Positions 52,854-61,683 of a DNA stretch of 64,000 nt are shown here, piece by piece. Origin of the DNA: RHKX01 sp963823275. GTDB lineage: Bacteria > Actinomycetota > Thermoleophilia > Solirubrobacterales > 70-9. Each line of letters begins with the position of its first letter. The stretch's first letter is position 1. A program made the translations under genes and the position numbers. The stretch is from positions 992,001-1,056,000 of the forward strand of contig CAWGKW010000002.1 in the NCBI GenBank assembly GCA_963823275.1. Direction: 5' to 3'. The notes below the pieces were generated by a model. The model saw only the letters and a program-made list of their open reading frames with translations, was not told where the DNA came from and searched no databases.

Positions 52854-53692
52854 CGATCTCGGGCCTCGTCGTTTCGGCGCTGCTGGCGGCTTGGCTTCTG
52901 CCCCCGTGGACCAGGGACATGTTGCGGACCGGGCTGACCCGCGAGAACTGGCGGGGCAGGGTCGCGGCCTTCCCGTCCGGGGCGCTGGTGATATCGGTCT
53001 CGTTGATCGCCCTGGTGCCGCTCGCGGTGCTCAACGATCGCGCTGAGCTGAGCCTGCTCGAGCCCGACCTCTCGCGCTGGGCCGCCTACCTGCTCGGCAT
53101 CGCCCTGCTCGGCCTGCTCGACGACATGCTCGGTCGTGGATCGGCGGGCGACACCGCCCGCGGCTGGCGGGGCCATGCGCACGCGGTGCTCTCCGGGCAG
53201 CTCTCGACCGGCGCGATCAAGGCCGTCGGCGCGTTCGGCCTCGCTGCGTTCGCGGTCTCCGGACTCGGGCGAGAGTGGCCCGGCTACCTCGCCGACCTCG
53301 CGTTGCTTCTGCTGACCACGAATCTCTTCAACCTGCTCGACCTGCGCCCGGGCCGGGTCGAGAAGGCGCTGCTGCTGCTGCTTGTGGGGGTCTGCCTCGG
53401 GGCCTGGACGATCTTCCCCCTGGAGCTGCTCGGGATCTTCATCGGGCCGCTGCTCGTCGGTGCCGCGCTGACGCTGGGGGAGCGGGCGATGCTCGGGGAC
53501 GCCGGGGCGAACCTCGCCGGTGCGGTCGGCGGCGTGGCACTGTTCGCCGCGCTGGGGGCCGACGCGAGGTTGATCGCCCTCGTGGTCGTCGCCCTGCTGA
53601 CCGTCTACGGGGAGTTCCGCTCGATCTCGGTGGCGATCGATCGGATCCCGCCGCTGCGTGCCCTGGATCGCATCGGCCGCCTGCCCGATTGA
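52850..53692 (+). CDS. Divergent MraY/WecA-like (GT4) membrane protein
   Basis: A 280-residue protein with about eight hydrophobic helices. Three motifs match the order seen in polyprenyl-phosphate sugar-phosphate transferases: GLLDDMLG (metal DD), TNLFNLLDLRPGR (place of N-x-x-N-x-x-D-G) and MLGDAGANLAGA (place of the MGD/HIGD loop). The DG-DGL part is replaced by D-L-R-P-G-R and the C-terminal HxHH loop is not seen, so it may act on a different substrate or have lost activity. Coupled to steB. Confidence 0.72.
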   Translation: MTISGLVVSALLAAWLLPPWTRDMLRTGLTRENWRGRVAAFPSGALVISVSLIALVPLAVLNDRAELSLLEPDLSRWAAYLLGIALLGLLDDMLGRGSAGDTARGWRGHAHAVLSGQLSTGAIKAVGAFGLAAFAVSGLGREWPGYLADLALLLLTTNLFNLLDLRPGRVEKALLLLLVGVCLGAWTIFPLELLGIFIGPLLVGAALTLGERAMLGDAGANLAGAVGGVALFAALGADARLIALVVVALLTVYGEFRSISVAIDRIPPLRALDRIGRLPD

Positions 53693-53791
53693 TCGTCTCC
53701 GCAAAACGCGGAGTTACCGGGGATGGGTCGTCGCGGTCCCTCACTTCCGTCCTGCCGACGGCTAGACTCGGATCCCGGTTTGAGCGTTCGG

Positions 53792-55471
53792 ATGCCAGCA
53801 GGGGAAACCCGCTTCCTCTTCGTCACCGGTGGTGTCGTTTCGGCCCTCGGTAAGGGCATCGCCTCCGCCTCCATCGGCCGTCTTCTCGTCGCCCGGGGCT
53901 TTCGGGTCCAGCTGCAGAAGTTCGACCCCTACATCAACGTCGACCCGGGGACGATGAGCCCGTTCCAGCACGGCGAGGTCTTCGTCACCGAGGACGGTGC
54001 CGAGACCGACCTCGACCTCGGCCATTACGAGCGTTTCACCGACCACAACACCTCCCGGGCCTCGAGCGTCTCGGCCGGGTACATCTACAACACGGTGATC
54101 GCCCGTGAGCGCCGCGGCGACTACCTGGGCGGCACCGTTCAGGTGATCCCGCACATCACCGACGAGATCAAGCAGAAGATCCTGATCGTCGCTGAGGCCC
54201 AGTCCGTCGACTTCGTGATCACCGAGATCGGCGGCACCGTCGGCGACATCGAGTCGCTGCCGTTCCTGGAGGCGATCCGCCAGCTCTACACCGACCTCGG
54301 CCCGAAGCGGGCGATGTTCCTGCATCTGACCCTGGTGCCCTACGTCGGGCACGCCGGCGAGCTGAAGACGAAGCCCACCCAGCACTCGATCAACGAGCTC
54401 CGCCGGATCGGGATTCAGCCTCACGCCGTCCTCTGTCGCTCCGAATCCGGCCTCGACCGCGACATCCGCCGCAAGATCGCCTTGTTCGGGTCGCTGCCCG
54501 AGCAGGCTGTGATCTCCGCTCGCGACGTCGACAACACATACAAGGTGCCGCTCGCGTTCCGGGCGGAGGGCATGGACGATCTGATCCTCGATCACTTCGG
54601 GATCGAGGCGCCCCCACCCGACCTCAGCGACTGGGAGGATTTCTGCCGTCGCGCCGATGCCGCCGAGGGAACCGTCCGGATCGCCCTGGTCGGCAAGTAC
54701 GTGCAGCTCGAAGATGCCTACAAGTCGGTGATCGAGTCGCTCAAGCACGGCGGTTGGCACCACGGCGTCAACGTCGAGGTCGACCTGGTCAGCTCCGAGG
54801 ATCTCGATACCGAGACGCTGGATTCCTCCGACGGGATCCTGATCCCCGGGGGCTTCGGCGAACGCGGCATCGAGGGCAAGATCGCCGCCTCCCGCTACGC
54901 CCGCGAGCACGGCATCCCGTTCCTCGGCATCTGCCTCGGGATGCAGATGGCCGTCGTCGACTACGCCCGCCACGTCTGCGACATGGATGGCGCGAACTCC
55001 GCCGAGTTCGATCCCGAGACGCCCTACCCGGTGGTCGACCTGCTCCCCGAGCAGAAGGAGATCACCGACCTCGGCGGCACGATGCGGCTCGGGGCCGACC
55101 CGGTGAAGCTCCACGAGGGCACCAGGGCGCGCGAGATCTACGACGGCGAAGCGGTCATCTACAAGCGGCACAGGCATCGCTTCGAGGTCAACAACATGCT
55201 GCGACGTCGGCTCGAGGACGAGGGCCTGGTGATGAGCGGGACGTCGCCGGACGAGCGTCTGGTGGAGATCGTCGAGCTTCCCGAGCATCCGTTCTTCGTC
55301 GCCTCCCAGTTCCACCCCGAGTTCAACTCCCGCCCGACCAGACCGGAGCCGCTCTTCCGGGAGTTCGTCGGCGCCGCCGCTCGCCTGGCTGCCGATCGCG
55401 AGCCCGTCGTGGACGAAGGCGAAGAGACCTCCGGCGAACCGGGCGGTATCACCATCCGCCACAACGCCTGA
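53792..55471 (+). CDS. pyrG: CTP synthase
   Basis: A 559-residue amidoligase turning UTP into CTP with glutamine. The synthase half begins TRFLFVTGGVVSALGKGIASASIGRLL and has QKFDPYINVDPGTMSPFQHGEVFVTEDGAETDLDLGHYERF. The glutaminase half has LGICLGMQMAVVDYAR (nucleophile Cys) and SQFHPEF (His-Glu). ATG 53792 gives the normal N-terminus. A TAGACT box (53763-53768) upstream would fit a short leader, or a TTG start at 53780 that adds four residues. Confidence 0.95.
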   Translation: MPAGETRFLFVTGGVVSALGKGIASASIGRLLVARGFRVQLQKFDPYINVDPGTMSPFQHGEVFVTEDGAETDLDLGHYERFTDHNTSRASSVSAGYIYNTVIARERRGDYLGGTVQVIPHITDEIKQKILIVAEAQSVDFVITEIGGTVGDIESLPFLEAIRQLYTDLGPKRAMFLHLTLVPYVGHAGELKTKPTQHSINELRRIGIQPHAVLCRSESGLDRDIRRKIALFGSLPEQAVISARDVDNTYKVPLAFRAEGMDDLILDHFGIEAPPPDLSDWEDFCRRADAAEGTVRIALVGKYVQLEDAYKSVIESLKHGGWHHGVNVEVDLVSSEDLDTETLDSSDGILIPGGFGERGIEGKIAASRYAREHGIPFLGICLGMQMAVVDYARHVCDMDGANSAEFDPETPYPVVDLLPEQKEITDLGGTMRLGADPVKLHEGTRAREIYDGEAVIYKRHRHRFEVNNMLRRRLEDEGLVMSGTSPDERLVEIVELPEHPFFVASQFHPEFNSRPTRPEPLFREFVGAAARLAADREPVVDEGEETSGEPGGITIRHNA

Positions 55472-55510
55472 GGCCCGAGGCTGAGCTGGGGCCCTCAGGG
55501 CGCCACGCGT

Positions 55511-55516
55511 TAGCCT
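55511..55516 (+). promoter_or_regulatory. -10 box (TAGCCT) of the M20 peptidase gene
   Basis: TAGCCT ends 7 nt before the GTG at 55524, in the 52-nt gap after pyrG. Confidence 0.5.
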
Positions 55517-55523
55517 GCCCGTC

Positions 55524-56645
55524 GTGAGCGAGAGCAGGTTGCTAGAGCGGTTCGTCCGGCTCTGCGAGATCCCCAGCGTGACGGGAAGCGAGCGGGCCGT
55601 CACCGACGCGATCGCCGCCGAGCTCGGCGATCTTGGGATCGAGGTGAGCGAGGACGAGGCCGCGGGGCCGGCCCGTGCCGGGGCCGGCAATCTGATCGCC
55701 CACATTCCCGCCGCCGTAGGGAACGGGGAGGAGGAGTGGGTCTCGTTCTTCGCCCACGTGGATACCGTTCCGCATTCCGAGCCGATCATCGTGGTCGACG
55801 ACGACGGTGTCTTCCGGACCGCCGGCGACACGATCCTCGGGGCCGACAACAAGGCGGCCGTGACGGTGTTGATGGAACTTGGCGCCAGGCTGGCGGCGAA
55901 CCCGGGGCCCGTGGGGCTCGAGCTGGTGTTCACCGTCGCCGAGGAGCAGGGCCTGCGCGGAGCCAACGCCCTCGAAGTCGATTCCCTGCGTTCTGAGATC
56001 GGTTACGTCCTCGATCACGCGACCCCGATCGGGGAGGTGATCATCGCCGCCCCGACCTACAAGAAGCTGATCGCGGAGTTCCGCGGGATCGAGTCCCACG
56101 CCGGTATCCGCCCGGAGGCGGGCCGGAGTGCGATCGCGGCAGCGACGGCCGCAGTCGCGACGATGGATCTCGGGCGCCTCGACTCCGAGACATCCGCCAA
56201 CATCGGCGTGATCGACGGCGGCACGGCCCCGAACGTCGTCGCCGGTCGCTGCCGGGTGGAGGGCGAGGCGCGGGGGGTCGATCCCGGCCGCGCCGAGCAG
56301 GTGGCACAGCGGATGGTCGATGCCTGCTCGTGGGCCGCCGGGGAGGCGGGGGTCGACGTCGACCTGCTCGTCGAGACCTACTTCCGGGGTTATCGGATCA
56401 AGCCCGGCTCACGGCCCCTGGCGATCGCCCGGGCGGCGCTCGAACGCCACGGAATCGAGCCCGTCGAGATCACCACCGGCGGCGGAAGCGACGTCAACGC
56501 CCTCCGCGCCGCCGGCTTCGACGCGCTCCTGCTGGCCAACGGGACCGAGGCCAACCACACCTCAGAGGAGTCGGTCTCTTCCGAGGCGCTGGTCGCGATG
56601 CTCGACGTATGCGCGGCGATCGTCGAGGAGATGGGGTCCTCCTGA
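55524..56645 (+). CDS. M20 family metallopeptidase, PepT/PepD-like
   Basis: A 373-residue zinc peptidase. FAHVDTVPHSEP has the first metal His and Asp, GDTILGADNKAAVTVLME the bridging Asp, and FTVAEEQGLRGANAL the catalytic Glu-Glu pair. A dimerisation domain follows (about 180-290), and the last metal His lies in TEANHTSEESV. It resembles tripeptide aminopeptidase and related exopeptidases; the exact substrate is not visible. It is 1 nt upstream of the DUF3866 gene and surely cotranscribed with it. Confidence 0.87.
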   Translation: MSESRLLERFVRLCEIPSVTGSERAVTDAIAAELGDLGIEVSEDEAAGPARAGAGNLIAHIPAAVGNGEEEWVSFFAHVDTVPHSEPIIVVDDDGVFRTAGDTILGADNKAAVTVLMELGARLAANPGPVGLELVFTVAEEQGLRGANALEVDSLRSEIGYVLDHATPIGEVIIAAPTYKKLIAEFRGIESHAGIRPEAGRSAIAAATAAVATMDLGRLDSETSANIGVIDGGTAPNVVAGRCRVEGEARGVDPGRAEQVAQRMVDACSWAAGEAGVDVDLLVETYFRGYRIKPGSRPLAIARAALERHGIEPVEITTGGGSDVNALRAAGFDALLLANGTEANHTSEESVSSEALVAMLDVCAAIVEEMGSS

Positions 56646-56646
56646 G

Positions 56647-57702
56647 ATGTTGAAGCTTCGCCGCGGGACCGTCCTGGAGGCCGACCGAGGTGAGATCACG
56701 GTGGACGTCGACGGCGAGCGCCGGCGTGCCTGGGCCGACGTGAGCATGGTCGGGCCGATCGAGGCCGGCGACGACGTCGTGGTCAACACCGCCGCGTTGG
56801 ACCTGGGACTCGGCTCGGGTGGCTACGACATCGTTCACGTCAACCTCACGCGCGGCCTCGTTGGCGGCCACCCGCCGGCCGGGGTCCACGTGATGAAGCT
56901 GAACTACAGCTCGATCCAGCACGCGGTCGACCCGGTGGAGTTGCCGGCGGACTCGGTCGCGCTGCCCTCGAGGATGATGCCGGTACTCGTCCTGCCGCTG
57001 CACGGGCATCTCGCTCCGGCGGCGTGGGCGGCCGCCCGATCGGGACTGCAGCGGGTCGGCTTCATCCAGGGGGCAGGTGGCGGGCTGCCGGGCTCGCTGT
57101 CGGGCGATCTGCGGGAGCTGCGCGAGCGCGGCCTGATCGCCGGGACGATCACCGCCTCTCCCTCCTACGGCGGTGAACGCGAGGCGATCAGCCTCGTCGG
57201 CGCGATGCACGCCGCCGCCGAGGGTTCGGAGTGGGACGCGGTGATCGTCGGTCCCGGCCCGGGGATACTCGGCTCGTCGACCCGCTACGGCCACGGTGGG
57301 ATGGCCGCGCTCGAGGCCGCTCACAGCGCGCTGGCCCTCGGCCTGCCGACGGTCGTTTCCCCGCGGATGTCCGCCGCCGACCCGCGGCCGCGGCATCTCG
57401 GCCTCAGCCACCACACCCGTTCGGTCCTCGAGCTGCTGCTCGCCGGTGTGGAGGTGCCCGTACCGCGCGGGCTCGTCGATCTCTGGCCCGATCAACCTGA
57501 AGCCGGCGAGCCGGTCACGATTCTCGAGGAGGCCCGGGGCGGGTTTCACCGTCTGCGGGAGGTCCCCGTCGACATCCCCGGCTATGCGGGGTCCGGGCTT
57601 CCGCAGCGAACGATGGGCCGGGACCTGAGCGAGGACCGCCTGTTCTTCGCCGCCCCGCTGGCCGCCGGAGGGGCGCTCGCCGAGATCTCAGCCGGGCGCT
57701 GA
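56647..57702 (+). CDS. DUF3866 family protein
   Basis: A 351-residue cytoplasmic protein without membrane helices. It starts LKLRRGTVLEADRG and has HVNLTRGLVGGHPPAGVHVMKLNYSS, LPLHGHLAPAAWA, IQGAGGGLPGSLS and VIVGPGPGILGSSTRYGHGG, conserved blocks that I associate with DUF3866. The glycine-rich GPGPG loop suggests nucleotide or cofactor binding. No function is established to my knowledge. It starts 1 nt after the M20 peptidase stop and lies before xerD. Confidence 0.78.
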   Translation: MLKLRRGTVLEADRGEITVDVDGERRRAWADVSMVGPIEAGDDVVVNTAALDLGLGSGGYDIVHVNLTRGLVGGHPPAGVHVMKLNYSSIQHAVDPVELPADSVALPSRMMPVLVLPLHGHLAPAAWAAARSGLQRVGFIQGAGGGLPGSLSGDLRELRERGLIAGTITASPSYGGEREAISLVGAMHAAAEGSEWDAVIVGPGPGILGSSTRYGHGGMAALEAAHSALALGLPTVVSPRMSAADPRPRHLGLSHHTRSVLELLLAGVEVPVPRGLVDLWPDQPEAGEPVTILEEARGGFHRLREVPVDIPGYAGSGLPQRTMGRDLSEDRLFFAAPLAAGGALAEISAGR

Positions 57703-57714
57703 AACGGACCCGCC

Positions 57715-58725
57715 ATGCCGCGGGTGCCTGGTTGCACCGGCAGGGGTCCGGCCGCCCAGCCGAAACCTGAGGTCGTGCCCGCCGCTGCCGCGATCGCGAA
57801 ATCCGACGTCGACGCCCGCTTTGAGGGGTTGCTCCTTGACTTCCTCGCCTACCTCGAGTTCGAGCGGGGGCTCTCTCGCAACACGCTGAGTGCCTATCGC
57901 ACCGATCTCCTCCAGTACGGGGCGTTCCTCTCCGCACGCGGCAGGGGACCGGTCGACGCCGAGGGCACCGACGTCGCCGACTTCCTTGCCGGGCTCGCGG
58001 CGGGAGGGGAGGAGAAGCCACCCTGCGGCCCGGCCACGCTCAACCGCAAGACCGCGTGCCTGCGCTCCTTCTACCGCCATCTGCGCCGCGCCGAGCTGAT
58101 CGAATCCGATCCGACGGCGGACATCCGGCCACCGCGCAAGGGCCGCTCCCTGCCGAAGGTCCTGAGCTACTCGGAGGTGAAGCTCCTGGTCGACTCGGTG
58201 AGCGGCAGCAAACCGGCCGACCTCCGCGATCGCGCGATCCTCGAGGTCATGTACGGCTGCGGCCTGCGGGCATCTGAGACGACCGGGCTCGAGGTCGGCT
58301 CGATCGACCTCAAGCGCGGTTTCCTCCGCGCCCACGGAAAGGGCTCCAAGGAGCGGATCGTTCCGCTCGGTCGCGAGGCGACCGCCGCCGTCAAGCGCTA
58401 CCTCCGCTCCGGCCGCGGTGAGATGGCCGGCGGCTCGGACGTCCGTGCCCTCTTCCTCAATCAGCGCGGCGGCGCTCTCTCCAGGCAGGGGCTCTACAAG
58501 GTGATCCAGGGACGCGCCAAGCGGGTCGGCCTCGGCGACCGGATGAGCCCGCACACCCTTCGCCACAGCTTCGCCACCCATCTGCTCTCAGGCGGGTGTG
58601 ACCTGCGATCGGTCCAGGAGATGCTCGGTCACGCCGACGTCGCCACGACCCAGATCTACACGCACCTCTCAGCGGACCGGATCAAAGAGGTCTACTTCGA
58701 CGCACATCCGAGGGCCAGGGCGTAG
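57715..58725 (+). CDS. xerD: Tyrosine recombinase XerD
   Basis: A 336-residue recombinase resolving chromosome dimers at dif. The N-terminal SAM-like domain reads LLDFLAYLEFERGLSRNTLSAYRTDLLQY. The catalytic set is complete: Arg in YGCGLRASE, Lys in HGKGSKERIVPLG, His-x-x-Arg in SPHTLRHSFATHLL, and His and Tyr in LGHADVATTQIYTH. About 35 extra residues precede the usual start, so a later start is possible. Its place after the pyrG region matches mycobacteria, where xerD follows a NUDIX gene. Confidence 0.93.
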   Translation: MPRVPGCTGRGPAAQPKPEVVPAAAAIAKSDVDARFEGLLLDFLAYLEFERGLSRNTLSAYRTDLLQYGAFLSARGRGPVDAEGTDVADFLAGLAAGGEEKPPCGPATLNRKTACLRSFYRHLRRAELIESDPTADIRPPRKGRSLPKVLSYSEVKLLVDSVSGSKPADLRDRAILEVMYGCGLRASETTGLEVGSIDLKRGFLRAHGKGSKERIVPLGREATAAVKRYLRSGRGEMAGGSDVRALFLNQRGGALSRQGLYKVIQGRAKRVGLGDRMSPHTLRHSFATHLLSGGCDLRSVQEMLGHADVATTQIYTHLSADRIKEVYFDAHPRARA

Positions 58726-58810
58726 GGGCGTCACCGGCCCCTCGAGGGGGCTGCCGCCTGACGTTGGATTGGTCGCTCCGTCGAACCGCTCCCCGGCCCT
58801 GCTGGGCAGA

Positions 58811-58833
58811 TTGATCACCCATACGGTGATCAA
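58811..58833 (+). repeat. Perfect 9-bp inverted repeat, possible operator
   Basis: TTGATCACC, 5-nt spacer CATAC, GGTGATCAA, between xerD and fpg and 55 nt upstream of the fpg -10 box. It is AT-richer than its setting and lacks the GC-rich stem of a terminator, so an operator for a dimeric regulator is likely. Confidence 0.6.
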
Positions 58834-58836
58834 CTC

Positions 58837-58856
58837 GCCACCGGGGGGGCGGTGGC
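58837..58856 (+). terminator. GC-rich hairpin, possible xerD terminator
   Basis: GCCACCG, six G, CGGTGGC: a 7-bp stem immediately after the inverted repeat at 58811-58833 and about 30 nt before the fpg -10 box. It may end xerD transcription or be a second half of a regulatory site. Confidence 0.45.
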
Positions 58857-58887
58857 AGCGCTCACCCTGCATCTGCTCGGGGTTATC

Positions 58888-58893
58888 TAGGCT
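58888..58893 (+). promoter_or_regulatory. -10 box (TAGGCT) of fpg
   Basis: TAGGCT ends 7 nt before ATG 58901. No clear -35 box is visible, but two inverted repeats lie just upstream. Confidence 0.5.
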
Positions 58894-58900
58894 CTGGCGG

Positions 58901-59797
58901 ATGCCCGAGCTGCCCGAGGTCGAGACCATTCGCCGCCAACTCGAGCCTGAACTCGAGGGCCGCACCATCGTCGGCGTGACCGTCCTCGACGAACGCTGGA
59001 CGCGGCCTGAGCCCTCGGCGCTGATCTCCGCTGGGCTGCTCGGCCGCCGAATCGAGAGCGTTGGGCGACGGGGCAAGTACCTGCTCGTCGGCCTCGACGA
59101 CGGGGCCACTCTGGTCATGCACCTGCGGATGACCGGCAACCTGCTGCTTGCCGAGCGCGGGGAGGAGGCGCGGCGCCTCGGCGGCGATCGCCTGTACGAC
59201 TCCGTGAGCGGCCCCTCCCACCTGCGGGCGGAGATCGAGCTCGATGACGGCCGGCTGCTGCAGTTCACCGACCCTCGGCGCTTCGGCCACGCGTCCCTTC
59301 TGGCGGCCGGGGAGCTCGATCCCTACCTCGACTCCCGGATCGGGGTTGAGCCGCTGGGAGGTGAGATGACCGCTGAGCTGATCGGCCGGATCGCCGAGGG
59401 CCGAAGGGTCCCACTCAAGTCGTTCCTGCTCGACCAGAGGGGGATCGCCGGAATCGGCAACATCTATGCCGACGAGGCGCTCCACCGGGCCGAGCTGCAC
59501 CCGCTCTCGCCGGCCGGTTCGATGCGCCCGGAGCACTGGGAGGCGCTGCGGGAGGGCATCGTCGAGGCATTGGAGGAGGGCCTGCGCAACGGGGGCGCCT
59601 CGATCGACGACTACCGCGACTCGCGAGGCGAGCAGGGCTCGATGCAGGACGAGTTCCTGGTTCACACCCGGGCGGGCCGGGAATGCCCACGCTGCGGGGG
59701 GCCAGTCAGCCGGATCGTGGTCTCGGGTCGGTCGACCTACTTCTGTCCGGGATGTCAGGTCCGCCTGCGCAGGCGCCGCAAGCGGGGCCGGCCCTGA
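58901..59797 (+). CDS. mutM: Formamidopyrimidine-DNA glycosylase
   Basis: A 298-residue glycosylase/AP lyase that removes 8-oxoguanine and formamidopyrimidines. The N-terminal PELPEVETIRRQLEPEL provides the catalytic Pro and Glu. GKYLLVGL carries a conserved Lys, RMTGNLLL the helix, LLDQRGIAGIGNIYADEALH the helix-two-turn-helix, and CPRCGGPVSRIVVSGRSTYFCPGCQ the zinc finger. The tail is basic. An insert (about residues 85-105) is slightly longer than usual. recO follows 38 nt downstream. Confidence 0.95.
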   Translation: MPELPEVETIRRQLEPELEGRTIVGVTVLDERWTRPEPSALISAGLLGRRIESVGRRGKYLLVGLDDGATLVMHLRMTGNLLLAERGEEARRLGGDRLYDSVSGPSHLRAEIELDDGRLLQFTDPRRFGHASLLAAGELDPYLDSRIGVEPLGGEMTAELIGRIAEGRRVPLKSFLLDQRGIAGIGNIYADEALHRAELHPLSPAGSMRPEHWEALREGIVEALEEGLRNGGASIDDYRDSRGEQGSMQDEFLVHTRAGRECPRCGGPVSRIVVSGRSTYFCPGCQVRLRRRRKRGRP

Positions 59798-59835
59798 CCG
59801 ACCGGATCGGTCGTCATCCTTGATGGTGGATTGCC

Positions 59836-60570
59836 ATGCCTGGAAGCTTCAAGACAGAGGGTGTCGTACTGCGCAGCATCCGCTTCGGTGAGGCGGACCG
59901 GATCCTCCACCTCTACACCGCCGAGCGCGGCCGGGTCAACGCGATCGCGAAGGGTTCGCGACGGCCCAAATCGCGCTTCGGCGGGCGGCTCGAGCCGTTC
60001 TTCCGGCTCGATCTGATGCTGCACGAGGGCCGCAGCGATCTCTGCACGGTCACGGGTGCATCGACCGTCGACGGCTACCCGCATCTGCGCTCCGACGGCT
60101 CTGCGATCGACTCCGCCGCGCGCGGCTGTGACGCGGTCCTGCGCCTGCTCGACTCGGCGGAGCCGAACCGTCCCGCCTACAAGCTGCTCTGTCGCTACCT
60201 GTCGCTGCTCGACGACTACGCGTGCGGCGAGGGTGCCGGCGGGCCGGGCCCGCGGGCCGTCGGCCTCGCGTTCCGCCTCAAGCTGGCGCTCGCGGCCGGG
60301 TTCTCGCCCGAGCTCGGCGCCTGCGCCCGTTGCGGAGAGCGGGAGGGGATCGTCTCGTTCTCGGGAGCGGCCGGCGGGGTGGTCTGCGGCTCCTGCGAGG
60401 CGGGCGGCTTCCCGATCACCTCCGAGGCCCACCGTTTCATGGTCGCGGCGATCGGCCGGCCGATCGCCGAGCTTCCAGCCGCGACCGAGAGCTCGCTCCG
60501 TCAGGTCGAGCGGGCGATCGGCGACACCCTCTCCCATCATGCTCACGTCAACCTCCGCGCGGTCGCCTGA
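59836..60570 (+). CDS. recO: DNA repair protein RecO
   Basis: A 244-residue protein that helps RecR load RecA on SSB-coated DNA. The OB fold begins SFKTEGVVLRSIRFGEADRILHLYTAERG, with the basic AIAKGSRRPKSRFGGRLEPF. The C-terminal zinc site shows CARCG and CGSCE. Length and order are normal. ATG at 59836 follows GGTGGA by about 5 nt, so this gene may have a leader. dgt starts 7 nt after the stop, as in other actinobacteria (recO-dgt-dnaG neighbourhood). Confidence 0.93.
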   Translation: MPGSFKTEGVVLRSIRFGEADRILHLYTAERGRVNAIAKGSRRPKSRFGGRLEPFFRLDLMLHEGRSDLCTVTGASTVDGYPHLRSDGSAIDSAARGCDAVLRLLDSAEPNRPAYKLLCRYLSLLDDYACGEGAGGPGPRAVGLAFRLKLALAAGFSPELGACARCGEREGIVSFSGAAGGVVCGSCEAGGFPITSEAHRFMVAAIGRPIAELPAATESSLRQVERAIGDTLSHHAHVNLRAVA

Positions 60571-60577
60571 GGACCCG

Positions 60578-61597
60578 ATGACTCCGCCGGCCGACGCTCC
60601 CGAGTTCGAGCAGCGCATCCGGGCGCTCGAGGAGACCTACCTCTGGGAGCGGGCGACGCGGTCCTATCCGGCCCGCCGGGCGCAGCCGGAGCCCGACAGC
60701 CCGGTCCGGACCCCGTTTCAGCGCGATCGTGATCGGATCGCTCATTCCAAGGCGTTCCGGCGCCTCAAGCACAAGACCCAGGTCTTCATCGCTCCCGAGG
60801 GAGATCACTACCGGACGCGCTTGACCCACACGCTCGAGACCTGCTTCATCGCCCGCACGGTCTCACGTGCCCTCGGCCTGAACGAGGACCTGACCGAGGC
60901 GATCGGCCTCGGTCACGATCTCGGCCACCCGCCGTTCGGCCACATCGGCGAGGAGGTCCTCGACAATGCCCTCAAGGAGCGCGGCGGCAGCGGCTTCCGC
61001 CACAACGAGCACTCGCTGCGCCTGGTCGAGCACCTCGAGCGCGACGGGCAGGGCCTCAACCTGACCGACCAGGTCCGCGACGGGATCCTCAACCACACCG
61101 GCTCGCTGAGGCCGGCGACGCTCGAGGGCCGCGTCGTCCGACTCGTCGACCGTGTCGCCTACATCAATCACGACATCGACGATGCGGTCAGGGCCGGGGT
61201 GATCTCCGAGGGAGACCTGCCGGCCGAGCAGATCGACCGGCTCGGTGCCACCGGCTCGGCCCGGATCGACGCGCTCGTCCGCGACATCGTCGAGCATTCG
61301 CGCGATGGCGGCGACATCGTCCAGAGTGACGAGATGGGCGGAGCGATGTTGCGGCTCCGGAAGTTCATGTTCGAGCGCGTATACCTCGGGGAGGCGGCCC
61401 GATCCGAGCACGAGCGCGTTCTGCTCACGCTGACGACGCTCATCGACCACTACCTCGCCCACCCCGATCAGATGTCGCCGGGGAGGCCGGGGGATGATCC
61501 GCTGCAGCAGGTGACCGACTACGTGGCCGGCATGACGGACCGATTCTGCATCGCCACCTTCCGCCGATTCGCGCTCCCGGAGGAGTCGCGGCTCTGA
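60578..61597 (+). CDS. dgt: dGTPase-like HD-domain triphosphohydrolase
   Basis: A 339-residue HD enzyme that hydrolyses dNTPs to nucleosides and triphosphate. RDRDRIAHSKAFRRLKHKTQVFIAPEGDHYRTRLTHTLE has the first His, GLGHDLGHPPFGHIGEEVL the HD pair, and VDRVAYINHDIDDAVRAG the last Asp. The start at ATG 60578 gives the typical beginning; the open frame extends back into recO. Length fits the short actinobacterial type without the E. coli insert. It may protect replication fidelity with dnaG downstream. Confidence 0.92.
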   Translation: MTPPADAPEFEQRIRALEETYLWERATRSYPARRAQPEPDSPVRTPFQRDRDRIAHSKAFRRLKHKTQVFIAPEGDHYRTRLTHTLETCFIARTVSRALGLNEDLTEAIGLGHDLGHPPFGHIGEEVLDNALKERGGSGFRHNEHSLRLVEHLERDGQGLNLTDQVRDGILNHTGSLRPATLEGRVVRLVDRVAYINHDIDDAVRAGVISEGDLPAEQIDRLGATGSARIDALVRDIVEHSRDGGDIVQSDEMGGAMLRLRKFMFERVYLGEAARSEHERVLLTLTTLIDHYLAHPDQMSPGRPGDDPLQQVTDYVAGMTDRFCIATFRRFALPEESRL

Positions 61598-61670
61598 CCC
61601 TTCCGTCGGTTCTTGCGGCGATTTCCGGTGATTTCCGGAGGTTGGGGGGGCGCAGGTTTGGCGCGCACGG

Positions 61671-61676
61671 CATTCT
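61671..61676 (+). promoter_or_regulatory. -10 box (CATTCT) of dnaG
   Basis: CATTCT ends 7 nt before ATG 61684. The match to TAnnnT is imperfect at the first base, but the spacing is the one seen before many genes here. Confidence 0.4.
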
Positions 61677-61683
61677 TGGGTAG

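Noticed and set aside
53762..55966. 734-residue open frame on the minus strand opposite pyrG
   Set aside because: Antisense of an unambiguous CTP synthase gene.
61619..61639. Short direct repeat of GATTTCCGG before dnaG
   Set aside because: Only two copies of about 9 nt; no structure or known site, and too short to interpret.
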